The notes under the pieces were generated by a model. That model worked only from the letters and a program-made list of their open reading frames with translations. It was not told the DNA's origin and ran no database searches. A DNA stretch of 64,000 nucleotides, taken from Paramecium sonneborni (Eukaryota > Ciliophora > Oligohymenophorea > Peniculida > Parameciidae). This document shows positions 50,020 to 61,411 of the stretch, one piece after another; positions within the stretch are counted from its first letter, which is position 1; each line of letters opens with the position of its first letter. Made by a program: the position numbers and the translations under genes. The stretch covers positions 62,001 to 126,000 of the forward strand of contig CAJJDN010000109.1 in the NCBI GenBank assembly GCA_905182985.1, given 5' to 3'.

Positions 50020-50640
50020 ATGAATTAAGAATATAGTTAAATGACGAAAGCAAGAATTCCATAATGTATTAAAATATCGCTAATTTCATAACTAATTATG
50101 TTGAGTGTTGCTATTTTATTTCAGTTTACGCTCTTTTTCACAAATATATATGAGATTTATTCTCCCTAAGAATGTACAATCACATTCACTGGTAAGGAGA
50201 TTTGTTTAAATTATGATGGCGAATATGAAACATTTGCTGTAGATTGTGACGATTGTTAATTTTTACACCTCATTTGGCCTTTTTCGTTGGCTGAATTTAT
50301 CCTATTAATCAGTATATTGATATGCAAATCGTACTATTATATTACTCTCAAATGTTGTACCACTATAAAGATGATATCAATTCTTTTGATTGCTATCATT
50401 CTAACTATGGAGATCTATTTGCTTTTACAATTTGATAAAAATATTCCGGAAGTCTTAACTTTTAATTATAAAATCAAACTATATCCAATCATCACTAAAG
50501 TAATCATTGGAATTTTAATGTTATCTATAATAATAGCTATTTGGATTGAAGATATTTATACATTTAAACTTAAGAAAAAATAATAAAAAATGTCAAACTC
50601 ATCATGTAACAATTCACAATAATTGTTATAAATTTAGTGA
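50020..50640 (+). CDS. Four-span small membrane protein, 206 aa
   Basis: Single exon; ATG 50020 (MNQEYSQMTK) is in frame with a second ATG at 50041. Hydrophobic segments: LIMLSVAILFQFTLFFTNIY, LAEFILLISILICKS, IKMISILLIAIILTMEIYLL and VIIGILMLSIIIAIW. The first extracellular loop carries paired cysteines (PQECTITFTGKEICLNYDG and DCDDC), a layout reminiscent of claudin/tetraspan proteins, but no signature of either family is clear. A short Gln/Ser tail follows. Function unknown. Confidence 0.65.
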
Positions 50641-50833
50641 TCTAAATATTTGTCAATTTGTTTAATGAAAATCATATTACTACAAATTTTTTATACTTCT
50701 TTCTCAATTAATCTGCTGTTGTATCTTCGAATTAATCATTTATTAAAACTAATGATTAAATGCCAAGAAATCTACTTAACAATTTATCTATATAATCTCT
50801 ATCTTGTTCAACTAATTAATTATCTGACAAGTT

Positions 50834-51374
50834 TCATAATCTAAATTAAGGTTTTAAAGATTATAATTAAAATTATCTATTTTTATATATGATAACACCA
50901 ATATCAGATATACTTTTTTTTTATTTCTGAAATTTTTATATTTACTATTCACCTTACTACTCTAATTCTTAAATTCTTTATTTATATTCAATTATTATAC
51001 TTAGAAAATTCTACTGTCGATATTTTATATTTGCCAAATGAATGTGCTAATATCTTAAAATGACTTAATGTTAATTTAATACTAATCCAAGATACTCTAA
51101 TGCATTAGTTATATTCATATATTTAGCCATTGCATTTACGCCTTCTTGACTTATTTTATTTACTCCAAATTCTAAGATTCAGTCAATTACATAAATCTCC
51201 TATTAATTAAACTATTGAATTATTATCGTTTTCTTTCCCTCTCAAATAAATAAATTCTAAATTATAGAGAGGAGATAATTTGATTATATTTAAATTAGGA
51301 TTATGTTCAATAAATTCTATGATTATTCTTTAGAAAGCAAAAATTTAGTACACAACATCTAATTCTTATGGCAT
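50834..51374 (-). CDS. Short LRR-like protein, ~173 aa
   Basis: Start chosen at the ATG of 51372-51374 (MPQELDVVYQIFAFQRIIIE). A 19 nt GTA...TAG intron joins SIVQLIGDLQFGVNKISQEG to VNAMAKYMNITNALEYLGL, which has the spacing of RNI-type leucine-rich repeats. Then a Gln-rich coiled-coil tail runs to a TGA at 50834-50836. A different splice would end the protein at 50988. The upstream frame is open but has no start, and the ATG at 51727 belongs to sequence overlapping TTC8. Low certainty on both ends. Confidence 0.45.
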
Positions 51375-51692
51375 AAATTTATTGCTATTAAATACTATTA
51401 TTTATAAATAAGTAATCAATTAGAAATTGATCTTGTGTGTTGTTTTATAGAAATGGATGAATGTAATTGTTAATAGAATTAGATACTTGTTTGTATATTA
51501 TCCATAAAGCTTATGAATTATTATGATAATTTATAGATCTTTTTTTAAATAAGAGTCAAATATTATTTGAAAGCATTTTACTACACATATTAAGGTTTAT
51601 AGATCGAAAATACTTCTTTTTTAAATAATTCTCGATTATGTTTATTAAGTTGAAGGTGGTGTTTACTTTTGATATTATTTATATTATATAAA
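51375..51692. other. Intergenic, partly protein-like
   Basis: About 320 bp between TTC8 and the LRR-like gene. A frame reading FNKYDLYNINNIKSKHH is open but starts inside TTC8, so it is not annotated as a gene. Confidence 0.4.
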
Positions 51693-53321
51693 TCATATTT
51701 ATTATAAAACTTATAATACTTTCTCATTTAATTCTAATGAGTCAGAATGATCAGGAAATAATTTAAGTGTTTTTTAAACCAATTAATAACATTGAGAATA
51801 ATCTTGTTAGTTAAAGTGAAGTACGCTTAAATTATACACAGGTTCATAAATAAATTCATTACTTTCAATAGCTTTTTAAAAACTGTGTTTGGCTTTGTCT
51901 AATTCCTTTCTTTTAGCTTAAACAACCTAAATATTTTTGATTTGATACTGCTAAATTATTATAAGCTTCACCATGATGAGGATCAAAACAAAGAGAAATT
52001 TTAAGACATTAATAAGCAGTTCCACTATCTCCTAGATTAATAAAAATCTATAATTAAAGAGTATTATTTACATGTGATAAATTGTACCATATTTCTGCTC
52101 TTTATTGATCATCAGCTACACTTAAAGCTCTTTCAAAACATGAATAAAATAAATCATATTATCCACTATAAAAACAACATAATCCTATATTATTCCATAT
52201 TTCTGCAGTGTAAAGTCCCAATTATAACTATAAATATAAAAACAATAAATTACTAATCTCTTATAAAATTGTAAAGCAGTTTCTGGTTAATCTAAATAAA
52301 AATGTTATGCACCCAAACTAGCTACAGCTTCAATATTGAAATTATCTTTAATTAGAGTATTTTAATAAAAGGGCAATGCTTTTTCAGGTTAATTTAATTA
52401 ATCATAAACTCTAGCAATACCTATTAAATATGAAATTTCGTGAGGAAAACGTTCACTATTTTTTTTATACAATTCAATTGCTGTAATTGGTTAATCTATT
52501 CTTAAATAAACTCTAGTAAATTTAAATTATTAATACTTTGCTAATTATAATTATGTTTTGATCATCTCTTACATTTTTAATGAACTTTCAAATTACTTTT
52601 CTGCCTCTCTATAAAGTCCTAACATAAAATATGCTTTTCCTAGCCTTTCTTTCCACCACCAATCAGTGAAATTGTTTATTTAAGTAGCTTCTGCAGCTAA
52701 TTATAATGCCTAAATATACTAAATTCTTTACTTTTCTTGGATTATGCTCAACATAAATTAAATAATCACATAAAATTCTTGATATGACAGGTTTTGAAGC
52801 CATCTTTTTCATATCTAATCTATCAATCATAATAAATTAATCTCCCATCTATTATAAAGATGCTGTTCCCAATCTTATATATCTACCTCCTTAAGTCATA
52901 GGCCTTGCTGTACCCAATCTTGTACCTACTCTTGCAGTCTTTACTACATTCTCTTATGTATCTTATCTATTTGTAACTGGTCTAGCATATCCAGTTTACA
53001 ATCTTCCCATCTTACTCATTGGTCGAATACCCAAATATAATATATTCTATATACTTATCCTGCTTAGCTTCCAGGTCTTTATAAGCTTGTACCAGGTCTA
53101 GCTACTGAATTTATTGAATCATCATTCATTAATTAATCTCCTATTCCTTATTCATCAATTTCAATATCATCCAAAAACATCTTTCTTATCAAACTACTTG
53201 CTTTCAAAACCCAAGCTGATTAATCCAAATTATTTCCTTAAAGAATCTTATCACATAAATTAATTGATTAATCATATTTTCTTCTTCTATATCGACTTAC
53301 TGCTATTGCAAAATCATCCAT
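51693..53321 (-). CDS. TTC8: BBS8/TTC8, BBSome TPR subunit, ~496 aa
   Basis: MDDFAIAVSRYRRRKYDQSI and DQSAWVLKASSLIRKMFLDD followed by IEIDEQGI and VARPGTSLQRPGS match human TTC8 residue for residue order. Later TPRs include NNFTDWWWKERLGKAYFML, GLYREAEKQFESSLK, YLDQPETALQFYKRLLQLGL, WNNIGLCCFYSGQYDLFYS and HGEAYNNLAVVQAKRKELD. The BBSome moves membrane proteins in cilia. Introns of 22, 24, 26, 24 and 22 nt are TAG-ended and each is confirmed by alignment to the family. Near 53030-53060 the frame must change. A 20 nt intron ending AAG works but deletes part of a conserved R-P-M/T repeat (GIRPMSKMGRLQTGYARPVT), so this join is unresolved. The end overlaps sequence once counted as another start. 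Confidence 0.9.
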
Positions 53322-54168
53322 TTTTTATATTTATTATTAATTATTCTCACTTTATTCAACTTTCTAAACTTATTATTAAATTCATCATCTAAATAAACTT
53401 ATTAATACTTTCAAATCATTCTAATCAACCTAAATTTTGCAAATCTTATAATCCTCTTCATAAACAAGTATTTAATGAAAATTATAATTATTTAATTCAG
53501 ATTTCCTTAAAAATCCTTACTTCATTAACAAGATAAAACTTATTTCGTTATATTGACTATTTGCAACACACTTATACCACAAATTTTAAATTCAATGGTT
53601 TTCCTTTTCAAGTTTTCTCAAAATCTTTTTGTGCAAAGGTTAAACCCTATAAGTATAATTTTATATGACTTAATTAAAAATGATGTGTAATACCACGAAA
53701 TCAAATTGCATGAAATTTTTACTAAAAAAACTATGAAGCTGTTTTTTATACCTAATTCTATTTCTATTTTGGATGAGTGAAAATAATAAATATTAAAAAT
53801 ATATATTTCATTTTCCTTTTAGAGTATGAAAATATATTTGATTATAACTCAAGTTTTCACAATTGAATGATAAATGATAAATAAATAGTTCAAATTATTA
53901 AATATTAAAATTGTTTTAATAATTTTAATTCATAAATATTATAAAAATATAAAAATGATCATTATAAAAGTATTTTTAATAGGATATAAAATATTATAAT
54001 TATGACCTTCTGTTTTGTATTAAAAATTTCCATAAATTGTTCTTCATATTGCAATAGAATATAGAAATATATAAATTTATAAGATTCGTTGTGAATAATA
54101 AATAATTAATACGGAAATATTCTGATTGTTAAGTGAAAGATTATTTGAAAGTATATTAAATTTTAATA
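53322..54168. other. Long intergenic stretch, no gene seen
   Basis: About 850 bp between the divergent TTC8 and haemoglobin starts. It is A/T-rich with frequent stops on both strands. It should contain two promoters. No conserved box was recognised by eye. Confidence 0.45.
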
Positions 54169-54569
54169 ATGGATAAATAACAAGGATGCTTATATGAACG
54201 TTTTGGGGGTGATTAATAAGTTTCGGAGCTAATTGATCAATTTTATTATAAAGTGCTGTTTGATAAGCTTTTAAGAGATAAATTTCTGAAAGCTGATATG
54301 AGTAGAGTCAGATATCAATAAAAGCGATTCTTCTCATAAATGATGGGAGACAAGAAAACTCAATATACAGGAAAGTATGTTATAAAATATGATGTTTTAG
54401 AGATTTAATTGAAGTTCATCGTAATCTAAATATAACAGATTAGCAATTCGATAAATTTAAGACGCATTTAAAAAGCATAGCATAAGATATGGAAGTGAGC
54501 GTAGAAGATATTGAAGACTTGTTAGAGCATGTAGAAAGACACAGAAATGTTGTTGTATTTAATAAATGA
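54169..54569 (+). CDS. Truncated haemoglobin (group I), 124 aa
   Basis: ATG 54169: CLYERFGGDQQVSELIDQFY is the typical TrHb1 start (LYERLGG in bacteria). Then YKVLFDKLLRDKFLKADMSR, YQQKRFFSQMMGDKKTQYTG, and DLIEVHRNLNITDQQFDKFK containing the proximal His of helix F (VHRNL). B10 Tyr and E7 Gln are present, typical of O2-binding Paramecium haemoglobin. One 26 nt intron lies in the E-F region. It should be a cytosolic monomer that stores or moves O2 or detoxifies NO. Length is as expected for the family. Confidence 0.92.
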
Positions 54570-54596
54570 TGCTTTAATACATATATTAATTTTTAT

Positions 54597-55653
54597 ATGA
54601 ACGAATTTTCTGAATAAATGGATATTTCAAAACTTAGAATAGATTTAGGTCCATAATGGAATGAAATTGAATTAGAAGTGTTTTTAAAGAGTATGATTGA
54701 ATGAATAAGTTGATTGTAGTCTTTAGATAGTAATAATTGGCAGGAGTAGGAAGAATGTAAGAGACTTTGAGACAGTTAGGATATCAACGAACAACAACAA
54801 ATTTATTGTCTGTCTATAAGAAAGTAAGATTAATTATGGATGAAGAATAAAAACTTCTTAGAATCAAATCAAAATTGTACCGCCCATGATTTGTATTTAA
54901 TTTTACGAGATCATTATGAATAAAATGAACCTTTCGAAATACGATCTATTAAGAAGGTTAAGAAAAATTAAAATTGTACATAAAATTGTATAAACACAAG
55001 ATCGTAAATCTATTCCTTAGAAATTTGATATAAATGACAATGCAAATGATATGAACTATTATTTTAGCTAAACTTAATGTTTCAATAATTAATGTGTTTA
55101 TGATAATAAAAACATTAGTCAGAATGTAATTATACATAATTTTAAATTCAAGTTTTGTAAATGGATTTAACATGAATATTTTTATTCACATTTAGATTAC
55201 ACTTATTTTAGTCTAAATGAATTTTAATAAATGTTAACTAAAGCTAGCATTCCTTTAGGATAGAAATCTATAGCTGAATGGAGAATAATAAAAATGGTAG
55301 AATTTTTATTTACAATTCCTTAGGCTGTAGGGTAACCCAGAAGATTTTCATTTTATTTTCTCTAACAAGAAATGAGCAAGTTAGCAAAATATAGATCAGT
55401 TATAAGAAACTATCTTTTTGATTAGAACTATCCTATACATAGGGATATTCGTAATTTAGATCTGATACATGATATTGTAAGATTGGCTCCATTTAATATT
55501 GGTTAAACAGTATATGCTGTTCATCCAGTTTGTAAACATGTTCATATTGGATAAATCTAATCTACTAATCTACCTACTATCACTATTAAATTTTCATAAC
55601 CTGAATTAGGAATTCATAAAATATCAGATCAAAACATTTAATTGTATTTTTGA
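54597..55653 (+). CDS. LIN9: LIN9/ALY homologue with DIRP domain, 326 aa
   Basis: ATG 54597. Introns: 29 nt (TAG), 54824-54845 (22 nt, ends AAG) and 54976-55000 (25 nt, ends AAG). An N-terminal SANT/Myb-like segment (GPQWNEIELEVFLKIFRQQQ) is followed by the DIRP domain: WIQHEYFYSHLDYTYFSLNE, KSIAEWRIIKMVEFL, and VGQPRRFSFYFLQQEMSKLA with KYRSVIRNYLF, matching human LIN9 (KPRRCSSAFFEEER region). It ends with the LIN9 Tudor-like strand pattern (VYAVHPVCKHVHIGQIQ ... PELGIHKISD). LIN9 is a core of the DREAM/MuvB complex that controls cell-cycle genes. The last 66 bases of the CDS lie inside the repeated segment that recurs after the N at 56802. Confidence 0.85.
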
Positions 55654-56801
55654 ATCATTTATAATCTTAAGAGAAGAAAAGTTTATTAGCAAATAAATGA
55701 GTGATGATCGATTTGATATGCAATAGTAATTAAGTTTCAATACTCAAAATGAAAATAAAAATACTATGATTTCCAGTATTGTTTAAGAGTTGGATCATTA
55801 TGCTGCTGCATTTATGATTCGCATATTATAAAGGTATTCATATTTTTTTATATAGAAAACATGCCTTGGTAGGACATTTGAAACAATTAAGTTAAAAATT
55901 ATAAAATGAACCAAATCTCATAGAAGATTAAGAATTTAAAGATCTTTATCAATGGTCATTATAGTAGATAAGAAACTTTGATTCAGCTTCAAAACATGTT
56001 ATGACTAAATTTAGAATGAGAGGATTGACACGCTATTGTAAAAAACTATTTTATTTATTTCAAGCCTTGTAATAGGTGAACAATAATCTCGATAAAGTTT
56101 TAAGCATGCCTTTAGCCTATATGGAAAGAGAATTAGACCAAAATAATGCAAAATCTGAAGAAGTGAAGAAAAATCATGAAATAAAATAGATCATTCACAA
56201 ACAATAAGATGTATATTATTTTATTCTATTTCAAAGGAAAAAATCAACTCTCAATTAAATTCATTACTAACTTAAAAGTTTTCATTTCTAGATAAAGACA
56301 ATTGTAAATATTCATCATATGATTTCATACACATAGAATTAAAACCATTAGTTTCATCCCTCTTTGGCCTATTATATACATTAAATAGTAGTTAAGATTT
56401 GAATATGAATTCCAATGCTCATTGGCAAACATTAAAATAAAATATCCAAGAATCCCACCCTTAATAACTCCTAGAAATATAAGAATCAATTTTAAGAATT
56501 GTAGGTAATCATAGTAAATGACATAAATTTATATTTCGAATTCAGATTTCAAAGTGAGAAGTTTAGAATTTTAATTTATTGGTTTCAATTTTAAATGACT
56601 AAAATATGGTCAAATATCGGGTTTCAATTTTCTATTTATTTGAGATGTTTAAATTTTTTGTTACTCACTAATTGTTCAAGTCTTTTTTTGTTAAAGCTAG
56701 ACTAAGTTGATGAATAGATTCTACATTTTTACTTACTCTACAGTAATGCTCTTTACTCTTACTGATAATAATTCCCTTTTTCTTGATTGGAGTAAATCTT
56801 A
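55588..56801. repeat. Copy 1 of exact 1,214 bp direct repeat
   Basis: 55588-56801 recurs at 56803-58016 with constant offset 1,215, separated by a single N at 56802. It includes the 3' end of LIN9, the whole next gene and the first bases of the membrane-protein gene. Confidence 0.9.
55697..56521 (+). CDS. Uncharacterised helical protein, 258 aa (copy 1)
   Basis: ATG 55697 (MSDDRFDMQQQLSFNTQN). A 22 nt TAG intron and a 26 nt intron at 56211-56236 that ends AAG give 259 codons to TGA 56519-56521. Helical segments include VQELDHYAAAFMIRILQKH, MRGLTRYCKKLFYLFQALQQ and FIHIELKPLVSSLFGLLYTL. No family recognised. It is 44 bp downstream of LIN9, so a functional link with MuvB is conceivable but not shown by the sequence. 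Confidence 0.6.
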
Positions 56802-56802
56802 N
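56802..56802. other. Single N: assembly join
   Basis: Sits exactly between the two 1,214 bp copies, the same arrangement as at 20414. Confidence 0.85.
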
Positions 56803-58016
56803 AAATTTTCATAACCTGAATTAGGAATTCATAAAATATCAGATCAAAACATTTAATTGTATTTTTGAATCATTTATAATCTTAAGAGAAGAAAAGTTTA
56901 TTAGCAAATAAATGAGTGATGATCGATTTGATATGCAATAGTAATTAAGTTTCAATACTCAAAATGAAAATAAAAATACTATGATTTCCAGTATTGTTTA
57001 AGAGTTGGATCATTATGCTGCTGCATTTATGATTCGCATATTATAAAGGTATTCATATTTTTTTATATAGAAAACATGCCTTGGTAGGACATTTGAAACA
57101 ATTAAGTTAAAAATTATAAAATGAACCAAATCTCATAGAAGATTAAGAATTTAAAGATCTTTATCAATGGTCATTATAGTAGATAAGAAACTTTGATTCA
57201 GCTTCAAAACATGTTATGACTAAATTTAGAATGAGAGGATTGACACGCTATTGTAAAAAACTATTTTATTTATTTCAAGCCTTGTAATAGGTGAACAATA
57301 ATCTCGATAAAGTTTTAAGCATGCCTTTAGCCTATATGGAAAGAGAATTAGACCAAAATAATGCAAAATCTGAAGAAGTGAAGAAAAATCATGAAATAAA
57401 ATAGATCATTCACAAACAATAAGATGTATATTATTTTATTCTATTTCAAAGGAAAAAATCAACTCTCAATTAAATTCATTACTAACTTAAAAGTTTTCAT
57501 TTCTAGATAAAGACAATTGTAAATATTCATCATATGATTTCATACACATAGAATTAAAACCATTAGTTTCATCCCTCTTTGGCCTATTATATACATTAAA
57601 TAGTAGTTAAGATTTGAATATGAATTCCAATGCTCATTGGCAAACATTAAAATAAAATATCCAAGAATCCCACCCTTAATAACTCCTAGAAATATAAGAA
57701 TCAATTTTAAGAATTGTAGGTAATCATAGTAAATGACATAAATTTATATTTCGAATTCAGATTTCAAAGTGAGAAGTTTAGAATTTTAATTTATTGGTTT
57801 CAATTTTAAATGACTAAAATATGGTCAAATATCGGGTTTCAATTTTCTATTTATTTGAGATGTTTAAATTTTTTGTTACTCACTAATTGTTCAAGTCTTT
57901 TTTTGTTAAAGCTAGACTAAGTTGATGAATAGATTCTACATTTTTACTTACTCTACAGTAATGCTCTTTACTCTTACTGATAATAATTCCCTTTTTCTTG
58001 ATTGGAGTAAATCTTA
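56803..58016. repeat. Copy 2 of exact 1,214 bp direct repeat
   Basis: Identical to 55588-56801 as far as compared. It starts inside the LIN9 coding region (so LIN9 is represented here only by its last 22 codons, ending 56866-56868) and continues into unique sequence after 58016. Confidence 0.9.
56912..57736 (+). CDS. Uncharacterised helical protein, 258 aa (copy 2, identical)
   Basis: Same frame, introns and translation as 55697-56521. Because the upstream LIN9 copy is truncated here, this second copy is best explained by unmerged contigs rather than gene duplication. Confidence 0.5.
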
Positions 58017-58974
58017 CAGGAGATATTCACAATACTATAAACTATTTCTTTTCAATTATATTTTATTAAATATTCCTAATTCAGGTTAAAATTCTATTTC
58101 TAAAGCTACTTCTTTAAAATTTATTTAATAGTCTACAATTGAGTGTCTTATCTGAAACACAAGAAATACATTGAGTCACATTTGAAATGATCATTTTATT
58201 TAATTTAATAATTATTTCAAGTCAAAACTACTACATACTGATTCAAATCATTGTAAATTTAATACTAACTATTATATCAAAAAAAGAAATTAATAGTTTC
58301 AGAGTGGACTAACAGTTGACAATGTTTTCTGATGGTATTTTGTTCTATGCAAAGTCAATAATTACGATCTCTATTATATTTGAGTAGGCTTCAAAGGTTT
58401 AAGTAGTTATGAATCTATTTTTCTCAATGTTACATAAGGCGATAAGTAAGGTAAATTTCTAGGAGTTTTTGAATGTTTAGGAGAACAATTTGGAGTATAT
58501 TATGCTAATTAATACATTTTTATTTGTTATTGTTATTGTCTTGAGAAATATGAATGCAATTTTGTCATTTATTCTTATATAACTTATAAATTCTAAGGGT
58601 TTTTATTACTATCTTGAATTTGCATTGCGTTTATTTTACTTTCATCGTACGTCTTCATTTTTTTCAAAGCCTATTTGATTCGTTATACAGATTTAGGTTA
58701 TGCTGATTGTCTAATCAAACTTATAATACAAAATACATATGTTAATTAGATGCCCTTCTTGTTAGAATTGCTTTTCGATATGGTCGAGGACCTTTTATAT
58801 TCATACATTTATATTGAAATGTTCCCAATTATCCGCATTCATTGCAACAACAACTTTTCCTTCTAAATGATCCTTTTATTGTTTTCTATTGTAAAAAAAA
58901 AGGCTTTTATTAACTTCTTGATTTTTGTCTTTTCATTTATCGACAATGAAATCTTTATGTATTTGACAATCTGA
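57925..58974 (+). CDS. Multi-pass membrane protein, exon structure unresolved
   Basis: ATG 57925 gives RFYIFTYSTVMLFTLTDNNS then LFLDWSKSYRRYSQYYKLFL, a segment that faintly recalls the second filter region of two-pore cation channels (LFVLLTTxNxPDVM). Further on, IITISIIFEQASKVQVVMNL, INTFLFVIVIVLRNMNAILS and KAFINFLIFVFSFIDNEIFM look like membrane helices. A TGA in frame closes at 58972-58974. Several frame changes between 58,090 and 58,640 could not be fixed with short introns, and two frames are open at once there. The start region is duplicated at 56710 by the repeat. It is a real gene or a decayed one; the channel idea is weak. Confidence 0.35.
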
Positions 58975-59619
58975 AAGTCATACTGAGAGGAGAATTCAAG
59001 GCAGAGTTACTCTCAAATTGTTTCACCCTATCGAGAGGTAATTAATTCATGATTTATAAAATATATCAATTGGAATCATTTCAACCCAGATTTAGAAAAT
59101 GTATAAACAATTTTGATAGTTCTAAGTTCACTTTTTGAAACTCTCTTCTTAAGTTTAAAAATTATATATTAATGTATCTTATTTTCTTATAAAATATATG
59201 GTTTTCTAATCCTTTTTTTTTAATGTTTTTGAGTAAAAATATTCTTATTTTATTTGGACTTTTTATTAGTTTATCATTAGATTCTTAATTGATATAATTT
59301 TAAGAGCTTTTGTTATGATTATCATATTAATATTAATTAATTAGCTTGCTTTAGTATCTAATAATATTTTTTATAAATTATACTAGATTCTTAATTTTCT
59401 GAGTTTAGATATACAAAAATATAAATAGAAAATCATTTTTTTAGAAAAAATAATTGTAAATTTTTCGTAATAAATCATAAAATATATTACTCTAGAAGAA
59501 TTCTTGGCAATTAATCTGTAATTAAATTTATTTTTGATAGAGAATATTTTAAATTGATAAAGCTTTATCGTGTAGATTATTGTAAATATTCTAATAAGAA
59601 ATATGCAAATTATTAATTT
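58975..59619. other. Intergenic, no gene seen
   Basis: About 645 bp, A/T-rich, stops in all frames. It includes the presumed promoter of the ankyrin gene. Confidence 0.45.
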
Positions 59620-61240
59620 ATGAATTGGGATTTTCTAAACAGAAAACTTAAAGAATTCTTTGAATAGCGGCGATAACAATCGATTGATAAGTTATTCACA
59701 CTAAATACTGTTCCAGATAATAACCTCCTAAAAAAATAATTCTTAGAGTTGGAAACTTAAGTTACAGAGGATCCTAAATAAATTGTCTCCTAACCCACCG
59801 CTCTAATTACATCACCAACTCCTTAAAAATAAAAATTAACTCCGAAATCCTTTAACTAAATTTCTCATCTCTTTTCACCTCATGGACCTGCAAGATCATA
59901 AAATTCTATGCAAATGAGATAAATTGTAACAAGCAACCTAAAAAATGAAAATAATAGCTATAATAATGTTAAAAGCAAAGATATTAAGAAGGTGTAAGAA
60001 TTGGTTGGATCAAATAGTAAAACTTCTTTTAAAGGTTATGGAAGATAACTAAAAAAATAACAAAATTCTGTTTCTTAAAAGATTTTAAAAGATTTAGATG
60101 ATTAGTTCGACCCATTACCTAATAATCTAATTAAGCCATCAGAATCCCTTAAATGTTTCATCACATAAACAAAAAATATCAATACTTTAGCTATGAAAGC
60201 TTAATTAAAACTTAAATCTTAAAGGTCTATGCGATAATTAAAGTAACCTAGTCCAGCACTTGATAATTTCTCCAAAATGGGATTTGGAAAAAGCACAGAT
60301 CCTAGAGTAGGTTTAGATAGATTTTTAAGCAATAAATGGTTATAATTTATAATTGAATAAAAGTCTATGAGAAAAGATGATTAATTTGATAATTATCTCT
60401 CATAATACAATGAATCTCCTTAAAAAGAATAAAATGTGTAAAAATTAAAAGAGAAATAAAAAATAAGATAAGAATTTAATAGTGAAATACCATAATAAAT
60501 CATTTTTAAACCTCATCGATATACCAAAAAGATAACAAAGATAAAGAAGAGTGAAATTTCTGATTTAATATCATCTTATTCTCAGACAATGTTTGATATT
60601 GAGAAGAAAAGAGATGATAAAGAGTTGATTGAGTTCTATCCTATTTACTATGAAAAGAAAGTCAAAAAAAGAAGAATAATTTAGAAGATGAAAATTTTGG
60701 CAAAAAAAGCTATAAAATTAAAAACATTTGCTTTAGATGTATTTAATAATAATGTTAAATTAGTTACTTTAAAAATTCTATTAATTAGTACCATACTAAA
60801 TAGCTGGTTCAATTGCATTTTTAAGATTTGTGTAATATAACAATATATAAGCAGTTAAACAAATGCTTGATTCAGATAAATCTTATATAGGTTCTTTTAA
60901 TGAATAAGGACAGTATGCTATACACATTGGAGTGATGATTTAATCATTGGAAATGGTGAAATTACTGCTATATTATGGAGCTAATGTAAATTCCGAAGAT
61001 TTCTTTCTCTAAAAACCTCTATATTTTGCTTTAGTGACTGATAATTAGGAGATGATTAGATTATTGCTTGCTTGTAGAGCTTCACCATGGGATGAAAACC
61101 TAAAAGATTATTTCGTATGTTGTAGAAGTGATGATGCAAGAAATCTAATAAAGCTAGCATAATATCTTAAAATATATAATAAAGATCCAGAGTGTTTGTT
61201 AAATATGGAAAACATTAAATAACAATTGAATTAGTATTGA
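59620..61240 (+). CDS. Ankyrin-repeat protein with basic disordered N-terminus, 531 aa
   Basis: ATG 59620. A long Lys/Ser/Gln/Pro-rich region (for example PTALITSPTPQKQKLTPKSF) is followed by ankyrin repeats at the C-terminus: IAGSIAFLRFVQYNNIQAVK, YAIHIGVMIQSLEMVKLLLY with YGANVN, and LYFALVTDNQEMIRLLLACR with ASPWDEN. A 25 nt TAG intron precedes the repeats. Ankyrin repeats bind partner proteins. No enzyme domain is seen, so a scaffold role is likely. Confidence 0.75.
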
Positions 61241-61411
61241 ATCATCTAAAAAATAAATTTGGGTTTTATAATAGTTTGCTATGCTTGGACGTTTAATATA
61301 GCAATTTTTTATAAATATATTTTACATTTGAAAAGAATAAATCAATCAACTTTGCTATCCAAAAAAATTAATTATAAAACCTAAATTAAATCTAATTTTT
61401 TATATATTTTA

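Noticed and set aside
51375..51727. ATG at 51727 as start of the LRR-like gene
   Set aside because: It overlaps the last codons of TTC8, whose C-terminus is supported by family alignment. The frame also ends at a TGA before the LRR part.
54958..55173. Minus-strand 71-codon ORF
   Set aside because: Antisense to the LIN9 coding region, which matches a known domain.
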